A stretch of DNA of 5,783 nucleotides from Firmicutes bacterium UBA5420 (GCA_002409455.1 DHNI01000024.1:37314-43096), one strand, 5' to 3'. Counted from the stretch's first letter, positions 1 through 5,084 are shown. Made by a program: numbers and translations. Notes: generated by a model not told the origin, from the letters alone.

Positions 1-69
1 ATAGCCAAGTGGTAAGGCAGAGCTCTGCAAAAGCTCTATTCCCCGGTTCGAATCTGGGTGCCGCCTCCA
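1..69 (+). tRNA. tRNA-Cys (anticodon GCA), 5' end truncated by the window
   Basis: The window starts at tRNA position 7, so the first six bases of the acceptor stem are missing. The 3' acceptor strand lies at 59-65, the discriminator base is T66 and an encoded CCA is at 67-69. The anticodon stem is 20-24 paired with 32-36, and the anticodon is GCA at 27-29 with T26 in front of it. The T arm pairs 42-46 with 54-58 around the loop TTCGAAT, and the D stem begins at 4-6. The GCA anticodon reads the cysteine codons UGC and UGU. No terminator separates it from the small coding sequence that begins at 105, so the two may share a transcript. Confidence 0.95.
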
Positions 70-104
70 TTTTTATGCAAATTATTGAAGGGGGGAGTCA
101 ATTC

Positions 105-239
105 ATGGCTAAAGCAAAAAGAGGTAAGAATATTAAAACGCTAGGCTGGAGAGGGACCTGCCCCTCATGCAAAAAGACTGGAGTAAAGTTACTCTGGGAG
201 AAGGATAAGGTTAATGTTTGCAAAGCATGTGGAAAATAA
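105..239 (+). CDS. small basic four-cysteine zinc-ribbon protein, 44 aa
   Basis: I do not recognise this as a named family. The 44-residue protein has two CxxC knuckles, C19/C22 and C39/C42, separated by 16 residues. This is the layout of a zinc ribbon, and the last knuckle ends two residues before the C-terminus. It is strongly basic, with about 11 lysines and 2 arginines against only 2 acidic residues, and its MAKAKRGK-like N-terminus resembles small ribosomal proteins. The ATG at 105 is preceded by a purine-rich AAGGGGGGAG at 88-97 with good spacing. The reading frame stays open upstream into the tRNA, but a start there has no support. A strong terminator follows directly after the stop. 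Likely roles are RNA or ribosome binding, by inference only; it could also be an accessory zinc-binding protein. Confidence 0.8.
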   Translation: MAKAKRGKNIKTLGWRGTCPSCKKTGVKLLWEKDKVNVCKACGK

Positions 240-240
240 G

Positions 241-263
241 AAAACGGCGTGAGCCGTTTTTTT
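241..263 (+). terminator. intrinsic terminator of the small zinc-ribbon gene
   Basis: An 8-bp perfect stem pairs 241-248 with 253-260 around the tetraloop GTGA, and the T run continues to 263. It starts two bases after the stop codon. It closes the tRNA-Cys/small-protein unit before the convergent rpsD gene. Confidence 0.88.
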
Positions 264-270
264 GCATTTA

Positions 271-305
271 AAAAGGAAAAAAGACCCAGACTTAGTCTGG
301 GTCTT
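271..305 (-). terminator. intrinsic terminator of rpsD
   Basis: An 11-bp perfect stem pairs 281-291 with 295-305 around a 3-base loop. Read on the minus strand it is followed by a T-rich tail from the complement of 271-282. It lies 12 bases beyond the rpsD stop codon and faces the + strand terminator at 241-263, so the convergent genes each have their own. Confidence 0.9.
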
Positions 306-317
306 AGCGTTTTATGC

Positions 318-920
318 CTATTTCGAGTAGAACTCGACGATTTCAGCTTCATTAATGTCTGGGCTAAGCTCATCTCTCCGTGGAAGCCGGATGAATTCGC
401 CAGTGCGAGCATTCTCGTCAAAACTGAGGTACTCAGGAACATTCGGGCGAACCTCTAGTGCATCTTCTACGACGACCAAGTTACGGCTCTTCTCTTTAAG
501 ACCAATGACCTGTCCAATGCTCAAGCGGTAACTAGGGATATCAACCTTCTTGCCATCTACTGTGATGTGTCCATGTGTGACAAGTTGTCTTGCACCTGCT
601 CGAGTGCGAGCAAATCCTAATCGAAAGACAAGGTTATCTAGACGGGATTCTAAGAGAATCATAAAGTTTTCACCGGTGATACCCTGCATCTTGGAAGCCT
701 CTTGGAAGAGGTTTTTGAACTGTTTTTCGCTTAATCCGTAAAGGAAGCGTAGCTTTTGTTTTTCCTGTAACTGCAGTCCATAGTTGCTAAGCTTGCGGCG
801 CTGATTTTGACCGTGCTGCCCTGGGGGGTAAGGACGTTTGCGCAGTTCTTTTCCAGTCTCGCTTAGAGAAAACCCTAAACGGCGACTGACTTTCCACGTT
901 GGTCCAGTATAACGTGACAT
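318..920 (-). CDS. rpsD: 30S ribosomal protein S4
   Basis: S4 is a primary 16S rRNA-binding protein that nucleates assembly of the small subunit. The 200-residue product has the usual length and reads as S4 from end to end. The N-terminal domain opens with MSRYTGPTWKVSRRLG and carries the conserved GKEL.KRPY.PG.HG segment around residues 23-37. The S4 RNA-binding fold follows at about 91-155, with SRLDN and ARTRAGARQLVTHGHI visible. The C-terminus ends in EIVEFYSK. There are no cysteines, so it is the zinc-free (C-) form found in Bacillus and many Firmicutes. The start has GGAGAG on the minus strand (927-932) six bases upstream. The gene is alone between its own promoter and terminator, not inside an rpsM-rpsK-rpoA cluster. 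In Bacillus subtilis such a stand-alone rpsD is autoregulated by S4. Confidence 0.98.
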   Translation of the reverse strand: MSRYTGPTWKVSRRLGFSLSETGKELRKRPYPPGQHGQNQRRKLSNYGLQLQEKQKLRFLYGLSEKQFKNLFQEASKMQGITGENFMILLESRLDNLVFRLGFARTRAGARQLVTHGHITVDGKKVDIPSYRLSIGQVIGLKEKSRNLVVVEDALEVRPNVPEYLSFDENARTGEFIRLPRRDELSPDINEAEIVEFYSK

Positions 921-988
921 GTACTTCTCTCCAATCTAAATCTAGTGTTCTTTTGCTTACCAAAGCAGCCGCGCCTTGTTAAATCTTC
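921..988 (-). promoter_or_regulatory. rpsD 5' leader, possible S4 autoregulatory region
   Basis: This is the predicted untranslated leader of rpsD, about 67 bases from an inferred start near 988 to the ATG. On the minus strand it contains a small hairpin, TGCTT-TGGT-AAGCA (complement of roughly 953-967), and ends with the ribosome binding site GGAGAG at 927-932. S4 represses its own mRNA through leader structures in B. subtilis and E. coli. I cannot show from this sequence that the leader mimics the S4 site of 16S rRNA, so the regulatory call is inference. Confidence 0.35.
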
Positions 989-994
989 CTTCAT

Positions 995-1022
995 AGGATA
1001 CCACATTTTCTAGGATTTGCAA
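995..1022 (-). promoter_or_regulatory. sigma-A-type promoter of rpsD
   Basis: On the minus strand the -35 box is TTGCAA (1017-1022), the spacer is 16 bases and the -10 box is TATCCT (995-1000). The bases TGG in front of the -10 make it an extended -10. The predicted transcription start is near 988. Confidence 0.6.
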
Positions 1023-1044
1023 GGGTATTTTCGTTTGCTATGCA
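1017..1044 (+). promoter_or_regulatory. weak candidate promoter for ku, sharing the -35 of rpsD
   Basis: TTGCAA at 1017-1022 is its own reverse complement, so it can serve as a -35 on both strands. On the + strand, 16 bases downstream lies TATGCA (1039-1044), preceded by TGC as an extended -10. The -10 matches TATAAT at only three positions, so this is a weak call. I found no clear forespore (sigma-G) promoter, which drives the homologous genes in B. subtilis. Confidence 0.25.
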
Positions 1045-1075
1045 TCAAACTAAGCAAAAAAGAGGGTGTAAGTAC

Positions 1076-1876
1076 ATGAGAAGTATGTGGAATGGCTCCC
1101 TTTCTTTTGGCTTAGTGAACATTCCAGTGAAGATGTATACCGCGACCCAAGCGAAGGATCTTCGCTTTAACCAATTACATACGGCGTGCCATACTCCGAT
1201 TAAATATGAGAAGGTATGCCCTCATTGCCAGCGAGCGGTAGATGGCGATGAAATCGTTCGAGGTTATCAATATGAGCCAGGTCGCTATGTAATTATTCAG
1301 GATGAGGAATGGGAGAATTTTTCACAGAAATCCACCAGAACGGTAGATATTCTACGGTTTGTGGATCTCGGTGAGATCGACCCTATTTACTATGATAAAA
1401 CCTACTACCTCGAACCGTCTGAAACCGGTGGTAAAGCCTATGCCCTTTTACAGGAGGCGCTGTCGATTTCTGGGAAGATTGCGGTAGCCCAGATCACCAT
1501 TCGATCAAAGCCCTCATTAGCCGTGGTCAGGGTGTATCATGGTCTTTTGGCTTTAGAAACGATTTATTACCCCGATGAAATTCGGGATCAAGCATTAGTG
1601 TCTCGAAGTAGTGTCCCTGTGCAAGAAAGGGAACTCCAGATGGCTCTCTCTTTGATCGAAAGCCTGACAGAACCCTTTGATCCTGAAAGCTATAGTGATG
1701 AGCGTCGTCTGGGACTTCAAGAATTGATCGAAGCGAAAATCCAGGGTCAGCAGACTGTGCAAATTGATAGAGTAGAGGAGGAAAGGGCGCCGATCGATCT
1801 TCTTGCGGCACTACAGGCTAGTATTCAGGCACAGCATGATAAACTGGGTGATCATTCAAGTGGGGTTAAGCATTGA
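1076..1876 (+). CDS. ku: bacterial non-homologous end-joining protein Ku
   Basis: Bacterial Ku forms a homodimeric ring that threads onto DNA double-strand ends and recruits LigD. The 266-residue product starts with the family hallmark MRSMWNGSLSFGLVNIPVKMY. It carries the conserved APIKYEKVC-like segment at about 40-48, with C38, C48 and C51 preserved, then DEIVRGYQY (58-66) and EIDPIYYDKTYYLEP (100-114). The core closes with IDLLAALQASIQ (240-251), where LigD interaction usually maps. ATG 1076 is chosen over the in-frame ATG at 1040 because GAGGGTG at 1062-1068 sits seven bases before it and the protein then begins at the family start. The polypeptide stops soon after the core, without the lysine-rich tail of B. 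subtilis YkoV. The stop overlaps the next gene's start, indicating an operon with the ligase and polymerase. Confidence 0.96.
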   Translation: MRSMWNGSLSFGLVNIPVKMYTATQAKDLRFNQLHTACHTPIKYEKVCPHCQRAVDGDEIVRGYQYEPGRYVIIQDEEWENFSQKSTRTVDILRFVDLGEIDPIYYDKTYYLEPSETGGKAYALLQEALSISGKIAVAQITIRSKPSLAVVRVYHGLLALETIYYPDEIRDQALVSRSSVPVQERELQMALSLIESLTEPFDPESYSDERRLGLQELIEAKIQGQQTVQIDRVEEERAPIDLLAALQASIQAQHDKLGDHSSGVKH

Positions 1877-2808
1877 AGATGATGCGTCTTAGGCCCATGC
1901 TTCCTGTCGAACATCCTGTACCTGCAGACGAGCGTGGCTTCGTTCATGAAATTAAATGGGATGGCTATCGCATACTAGCGTACATTGAGGGCGACGATGT
2001 GCGATTGCAGAGCCGTAATGGGCGAAACCTCAACCAACGTTTTCCCCAGATTGTGGACTACGCAAGACAGAAAGGCTTTCGAGCCATTCTAGACGGGGAG
2101 ATCGTCGCGTTGACCCAGGATGGTCGTGTAGAGTTCTCCTTGTTACGATCTTCCCCCACATCTGGTGTCCAGATCTGCTATGTCGTATTTGATCTTCTGT
2201 ATTTCCAAAGTGAAGATCTCTGCTCAAGGCCCTGGTTCAAGCGCCGAGAGCGCCTAGAAACTCTGTTTGAAAATGAGGGAATCATCATGCTATCGCCCCT
2301 CCTTCCGGGAAGTGCACAAGATTGTCTAGACTTCGCTACAAAACAGCACCTGGAAGGCATCGTCTCTAAGCAGAGAGACTCTCCCTATTTACCGGGAATT
2401 CGTTCTTCCCTCTGGCGTAAGCAGAAGATTAGACGGAGTTTGGATGGCATTCTAGTGGGCGTAAAGATGAGGGAACGACAGGTGCGCTCCATGGCGATAG
2501 GCACATATAGACCAGATGGCTCCTTATTCTATCTAGGTAATGTAGGAAGTGGCCTCGGGCACGAGGAGCTGGACTTTCTACGGAAGGCTATGGAACTGCT
2601 GGTTACACCAGATGACGTTCACTGCCCTTGCGTCAATCCACCCCAAGACGCCAGTCATTTTGTGTGGTGTCAACCACGCTTGGTCGTGGAGATTGAATAC
2701 TTCGAGCTTACTCCCTCTAGACGGCTACGTCACCCTGTGTTTCTGCGGTTTCGCTTCGACAAAGATCCAAACGATTGTGTAATGGAGGTGCACAGAGATG
2801 GCGACTAA
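1873..2808 (+). CDS. ligD: ATP-dependent DNA ligase, LigD ligase-domain protein
   Basis: This protein seals nicks and broken ends in NHEJ through a lysine-AMP intermediate. All nucleotidyltransferase motifs are visible in 311 residues. Motif I is KWDGYR with nucleophile K28, and the next element is SRNGRN at 47-52. Motif III is LDGEIV (73-78), IIIa is FDLLYF (106-111), IV is EGIVSK (161-166) and V is WRKQK (181-185). An OB-fold domain follows and ends with motif VI-like RLRHPVFLRFRFDKDP (284-299). The start is probably TTG 1873, whose TTGA overlaps the ku stop, with a weak AGTGGGG about seven bases upstream. ATG 1879 or 1882 are alternatives, and all three starts keep motif I. In B. subtilis YkoU the ligase is fused N-terminal to the polymerase; here the ligase stands alone and the polymerase is the next gene. 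Confidence 0.95.
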   Translation: MKMMRLRPMLPVEHPVPADERGFVHEIKWDGYRILAYIEGDDVRLQSRNGRNLNQRFPQIVDYARQKGFRAILDGEIVALTQDGRVEFSLLRSSPTSGVQICYVVFDLLYFQSEDLCSRPWFKRRERLETLFENEGIIMLSPLLPGSAQDCLDFATKQHLEGIVSKQRDSPYLPGIRSSLWRKQKIRRSLDGILVGVKMRERQVRSMAIGTYRPDGSLFYLGNVGSGLGHEELDFLRKAMELLVTPDDVHCPCVNPPQDASHFVWCQPRLVVEIEYFELTPSRRLRHPVFLRFRFDKDPNDCVMEVHRDGD

Positions 2809-3685
2809 GCAAATTGTGCAGGTAGAGGGTAGATCGCTTCAGCTCTCTAATTTAGATAAGGTACTTTGGCCCAGAGTCGGTTTGACCAAAGCCAACTTGC
2901 TCGATTACCATGCAAGTCTCTTTGGACTCACAAAGCATCATTGGATGGATCGTACTTTGACCGTCACTCGCTATCCCCATGGGGTTGAGGGAGAGTTTTT
3001 TTATCAAAAAAACGTTCCTCAATCTGCACCACCTTGGGTCGCAACCCATCAAATTGAAGAAACGAACTATATTGTAGCGAAGGATCTCGCCACAATTTCA
3101 TGGCTTGCCAACTCAGCAGCCATCGAATTTCATCCATCGACCTTTGTCACCTCTAGACCCAACGTTCCTAGTTATGCTATTATTGATCTGGATCCAACCG
3201 CACCGCAAGGCTTTGCAGAAGCTGTTCAGATAGGGAAGTACTGCCGGGATGTCCTTGCCGAGCTGGGCTTGCATGGCTATCCAAAGCTTTCAGGTGCCAC
3301 CGGAATTCATATTTATATTCCCTTGCAAAGCCGTTATGATTTTGGGATTACAGCCCAATTGGTCAGGGTAATAGGGCTGACACTGCAGCGCCTGCATCCC
3401 CACAAGGTTACCCTAGAACGGCTGATCAAGAATCGCCATGGGGTTTATGTGGATTACATGCAGAATCATCCAGGTAGGACAATTGTGGGCGTATACAGCC
3501 CTAGGCCAACTCCAGAGGCCACAGTCTCTACACCAGTTCGCTGGGAGGACTTAGATTCTTATGAGCCAAGGGATTTCACTTTGCAGACAGTGCCAGCATG
3601 GGTAAGGGAGAAGGGTGACCTCTTCGAGCCGGTTCTAAGTAAGCCCCAGTCTTTAGAGCATCTGCGCAATTTACAGCTTTTTTGA
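2798..3685 (+). CDS. ligD: LigD-type NHEJ DNA polymerase/primase
   Basis: This is an archaeo-eukaryotic primase-superfamily polymerase that fills gaps and adds nucleotides at broken ends during NHEJ, often preferring ribonucleotides in characterised homologues. The 295-residue product has the family N-terminus, LSNLDKVLWP (16-25), and RYPHGVEGEFFYQKNVP (58-74). The catalytic metal ligands are visible: DLDP with D130 and D132, the triphosphate-binding SGATGIH motif (165-171), and a third acidic residue D219 in VYVDY. The length suits a stand-alone polymerase domain. GGAGGTG at 2784-2790 lies seven bases before ATG 2798, inside the end of the ligase gene. The 11-base overlap plus this dedicated site argues for a real separate gene, not a frameshifted fusion. 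No phosphoesterase domain is attached to this protein or its neighbours. No terminator is visible after the stop. Confidence 0.95.
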   Translation: MATKQIVQVEGRSLQLSNLDKVLWPRVGLTKANLLDYHASLFGLTKHHWMDRTLTVTRYPHGVEGEFFYQKNVPQSAPPWVATHQIEETNYIVAKDLATISWLANSAAIEFHPSTFVTSRPNVPSYAIIDLDPTAPQGFAEAVQIGKYCRDVLAELGLHGYPKLSGATGIHIYIPLQSRYDFGITAQLVRVIGLTLQRLHPHKVTLERLIKNRHGVYVDYMQNHPGRTIVGVYSPRPTPEATVSTPVRWEDLDSYEPRDFTLQTVPAWVREKGDLFEPVLSKPQSLEHLRNLQLF

Positions 3686-3709
3686 CGGTCTTACGCGTAA
3701 ATCTATTCT
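3682..3709 (+). promoter_or_regulatory. possible upstream promoter of the infC operon
   Basis: TTGACG (3682-3687) is followed after 16 bases by TATTCT (3704-3709). The -35 overlaps the stop codon of the polymerase gene. It repeats the TTGACGG seen in the stronger promoter at 3720, so the operon may have tandem promoters. The -10 matches four of six positions. Confidence 0.35.
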
Positions 3710-3719
3710 GTCCATATTC

Positions 3720-3748
3720 TTGACGGCAATGAAATACTATGTTATACT
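3720..3748 (+). promoter_or_regulatory. main sigma-A-type promoter of infC-rpmI-rplT
   Basis: TTGACG (3720-3725), a 17-base spacer and TATACT (3743-3748) form a near-consensus vegetative promoter. The predicted start near 3755 gives a leader of about 175 bases ahead of infC. Confidence 0.8.
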
Positions 3749-3754
3749 TCAGAC

Positions 3755-3929
3755 GTTAAGCAGAAGCCACCGCTTCTCACCTTGTAACTCCGTGTTTTCA
3801 AGGTTATACCCTGGCGAATACTTCGTATTCGCTCGTCTGCTCAGTGCAGATGGGTTTTGATGTATGGGTAGAACGGGTGGCGGAAGCCATCCGTTTTTTG
3901 TATAATTCTTATATTGGAGGGGTGACACC
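3755..3929 (+). promoter_or_regulatory. L20-type autoregulatory leader of the infC operon
   Basis: This untranslated leader carries a series of hairpins. Hairpin 1 pairs 3762-3767 with 3772-3777 around the loop CACC. Hairpin 2 pairs 3779-3784 with 3799-3804. Hairpin 3 is 8 perfect pairs, 3814-3821 with 3825-3832. Hairpin 4 pairs 3836-3840 with 3846-3850. A terminator hairpin follows at 3872-3899 and the ribosome binding site at 3916-3922. GCCACC (3766-3771) can also pair with GGTGGC (3876-3881) in the terminator's 5' arm, a ready antitermination switch. In B. subtilis, excess L20 binds the infC leader and promotes premature termination. The gene order and layout match that system, and I infer the same control here. 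Confidence 0.72.
3872..3899 (+). terminator. leader attenuator upstream of infC
   Basis: CGGGTGGC (3874-3881) pairs with GCCATCCG (3886-3893), eight pairs including one G-U, around a GGAA tetraloop. TTTTTT (3894-3899) follows, and A3872-A3873 can extend the stem. It lies between the promoter and infC, so it is expected to act conditionally and not as the end of the NHEJ operon. Confidence 0.85.
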
Positions 3930-4490
3930 ATTAGCAAAGAACTAAGAGTGAACGATGGAATTCGGGCTCGAGAGGTGCGGGTTGTGGATGCCAACGGTGA
4001 CCAACTCGGAATTATGAGTGCGCGTGATGCCTTAAATGTGGCTGGGGATCGAGGACTCGATTTGGTTGAAGTTGCACCAAATGCCAAGCCGCCCGTTTGT
4101 CGGATTATGGACTATGGTAAGCACAGATATGAGCAAAGTAAGCGTGACAAAGCTGCTAAGAAGAAACAAAAGGTTACGAATATCAAAGAGATTCGCATGA
4201 GTCCTAAGATTGACGATCACGATTTTGAAGTAAAATTCAAGGCAGCTGAACGGTTCTTAAAGTCCGGTGACAAAGTGAAAGTCTCGGTACGTTTTCGAGG
4301 AAGAGAGATTGTTCATTCTGATTTAGCAAGGACTAAACTGGATAAGTTAGCGACTCAACTTAAGGATGTTGCCGTAGTTGAACGACCACCTAAACTGGAA
4401 GGTCGCCAAATGATCGCAGTACTCGTCCCCAGAACTGATAGTCAAAAAGCGGAAACTTCGAAAGCTGAAACTGTGGAGGCAAATAATTAG
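3930..4490 (+). CDS. infC: translation initiation factor IF-3, with an ATT start codon
   Basis: IF-3 binds the 30S subunit, keeps subunits apart and checks start-codon and initiator-tRNA pairing. The 186-residue product covers both domains. The N-terminal domain has INDG-like VNDGIRAREVRV, GDQLGIMS and LDLVEVAPNAKPPVCRIMDYGK. A lysine-rich linker follows (KRDKAAKKKQK), then the C-terminal domain with RFRGREIVHSDLA and VVERPPKLEGRQM. ATT 3930 is chosen as the start. GGAGGGG at 3916-3922 is seven bases upstream, and the residues after it (SKEL) align with the ISKD-type start of B. subtilis IF-3. An in-frame stop at 3903 excludes anything further upstream. The first conventional in-frame codon, GTG 3948, lacks a ribosome binding site. 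AUU starts are the known basis of IF-3 translational autoregulation. The tail holds a small KAETSKAET duplication. Confidence 0.96.
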   Translation: MSKELRVNDGIRAREVRVVDANGDQLGIMSARDALNVAGDRGLDLVEVAPNAKPPVCRIMDYGKHRYEQSKRDKAAKKKQKVTNIKEIRMSPKIDDHDFEVKFKAAERFLKSGDKVKVSVRFRGREIVHSDLARTKLDKLATQLKDVAVVERPPKLEGRQMIAVLVPRTDSQKAETSKAETVEANN

Positions 4491-4504
4491 GAGGTGTGTT
4501 CAAT

Positions 4505-4702
4505 ATGGCGAAAATGAAAACCCATAGAGGTGCAGCCAAACGGTTTAAGGTTACAGGAACCGGTAAGGTGGTTAAGTTCAGTTCCCATAAGAGTCATATT
4601 TTGGAGAAGAAATCTTCAAAACGTAAGCGTCAATTGCGACATGGACAAGTGGCGAGCAAGGCCGATACCAAACGCGTACGCGAGCTTTTGCCCTATAAAT
4701 AG
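4505..4702 (+). CDS. rpmI: 50S ribosomal protein L35
   Basis: L35 is a small basic protein of the large subunit. The 65-residue product has the family pattern: MAKMKTHRGAAKRFKVTGTGK at the N-terminus, HKSHILEKKSSKRKRQLR in the middle and the terminal LPYK. ATG 4505 is chosen because AGGAGGTG at 4489-4496 lies eight bases upstream and the protein then begins with the conserved MAKMKTHR. The in-frame GTG at 4496 falls inside that ribosome binding site and is not used. The gene starts 14 bases after infC, within the conserved infC-rpmI-rplT operon. The ribosome binding site overlaps the infC stop codon, which suggests coupled translation. Confidence 0.97.
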   Translation: MAKMKTHRGAAKRFKVTGTGKVVKFSSHKSHILEKKSSKRKRQLRHGQVASKADTKRVRELLPYK

Positions 4703-4726
4703 ATGGTTAATTAGGAGGAACAGACA

Positions 4727-5074
4727 ATGTCTAGAGTTAAAGGTGGACCTGTAACTCGCCAACGGCGTAAAAAGGTTCTTAAACTTGCCAAAGGTTATTA
4801 TGGTGATAAGAGTAAAAAGTATCGCGTAGCCAATCAGGCCGTGATGAAATCAGGGAATTACGCCTATCGTGATCGCAAAGCCAAGAAACGGGATTTTCGC
4901 AAACTGTGGATAACTCGAATTAATGCAGCTGCGCGGCTGAATGGTATGTCCTACAGTACGTTTATTTCAGGCCTTAAAAAGAATGGTGTAGAAGTTAATC
5001 GTAAGGTTTTGGCCGATATTGCAGTGCATGATCAATCTGGTTTTGCTGATTTGGTTGCTATTGCCAAACAGTAG
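4727..5074 (+). CDS. rplT: 50S ribosomal protein L20
   Basis: L20 binds 23S rRNA early and is needed for large-subunit assembly; in both E. coli and B. subtilis it also represses its own operon. The 115-residue product has the normal length. The long basic N-terminal arm opens with SRVKGGPVTRQRRKKVLKLAKGYYG. The globular domain follows, with RDFRKLWITRINAAARLNGMSYS (about 57-79) and FISGLKKNGVEVNRKVLADIA. The second residue is Ser where most homologues have Ala. AGGAGG at 4713-4718 is well placed before ATG 4727. It is the last gene before the terminator at 5085, and the leader at 3755-3929 is its expected regulatory target. Confidence 0.98.
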   Translation: MSRVKGGPVTRQRRKKVLKLAKGYYGDKSKKYRVANQAVMKSGNYAYRDRKAKKRDFRKLWITRINAAARLNGMSYSTFISGLKKNGVEVNRKVLADIAVHDQSGFADLVAIAKQ

Positions 5075-5084
5075 TTTTTAGTTG

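Noticed and set aside
9..104. In-frame extension of the small zinc-ribbon gene back into the tRNA-Cys gene
   Set aside because: It would overlap a structured tRNA and has no ribosome binding site. ATG 105 has one.
98..442. Minus-strand open frame across the small gene and the terminators
   Set aside because: It runs through two terminators and overlaps rpsD in another frame, and its translation has no recognisable motif.
2784..2808. A frameshift that broke a fused LigD
   Set aside because: The downstream frame has its own GGAGGTG and a correctly spaced ATG, the ligase ends after its complete motif VI, and the polymerase begins with a full family N-terminus.
3691..3700. Perfect palindrome TTACGCGTAA after the polymerase gene
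   Set aside because: At 10 bp it is too short for a terminator and has no T run. It could be an operator, but nothing else supports that.
3874..3893. GGGTGG-like string suggesting a T-box leader
   Set aside because: The rest of the T-box consensus (ACCGCG following) and a specifier stem-loop are absent. The string is simply the 5' arm of the leader terminator, and infC-rpmI-rplT is an L20-type target.
3901..3906. Perfect TATAAT just before the infC ribosome binding site
   Set aside because: There is no -35 box at the proper distance and no correctly spaced TGn, so it is more likely part of the AT-rich tail after the attenuator.
3749..4087. Minus-strand open frame opposite the leader and infC
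   Set aside because: It is antisense to structured leader RNA and infC, with low-complexity Ser/Arg-rich sequence and no ribosome binding site seen.
4451..4484. Short duplication coding KAET-KAET at the IF-3 C-terminus
   Set aside because: It is only a few codons long and lies in a variable tail; no evidence for a functional repeat or mobile origin.
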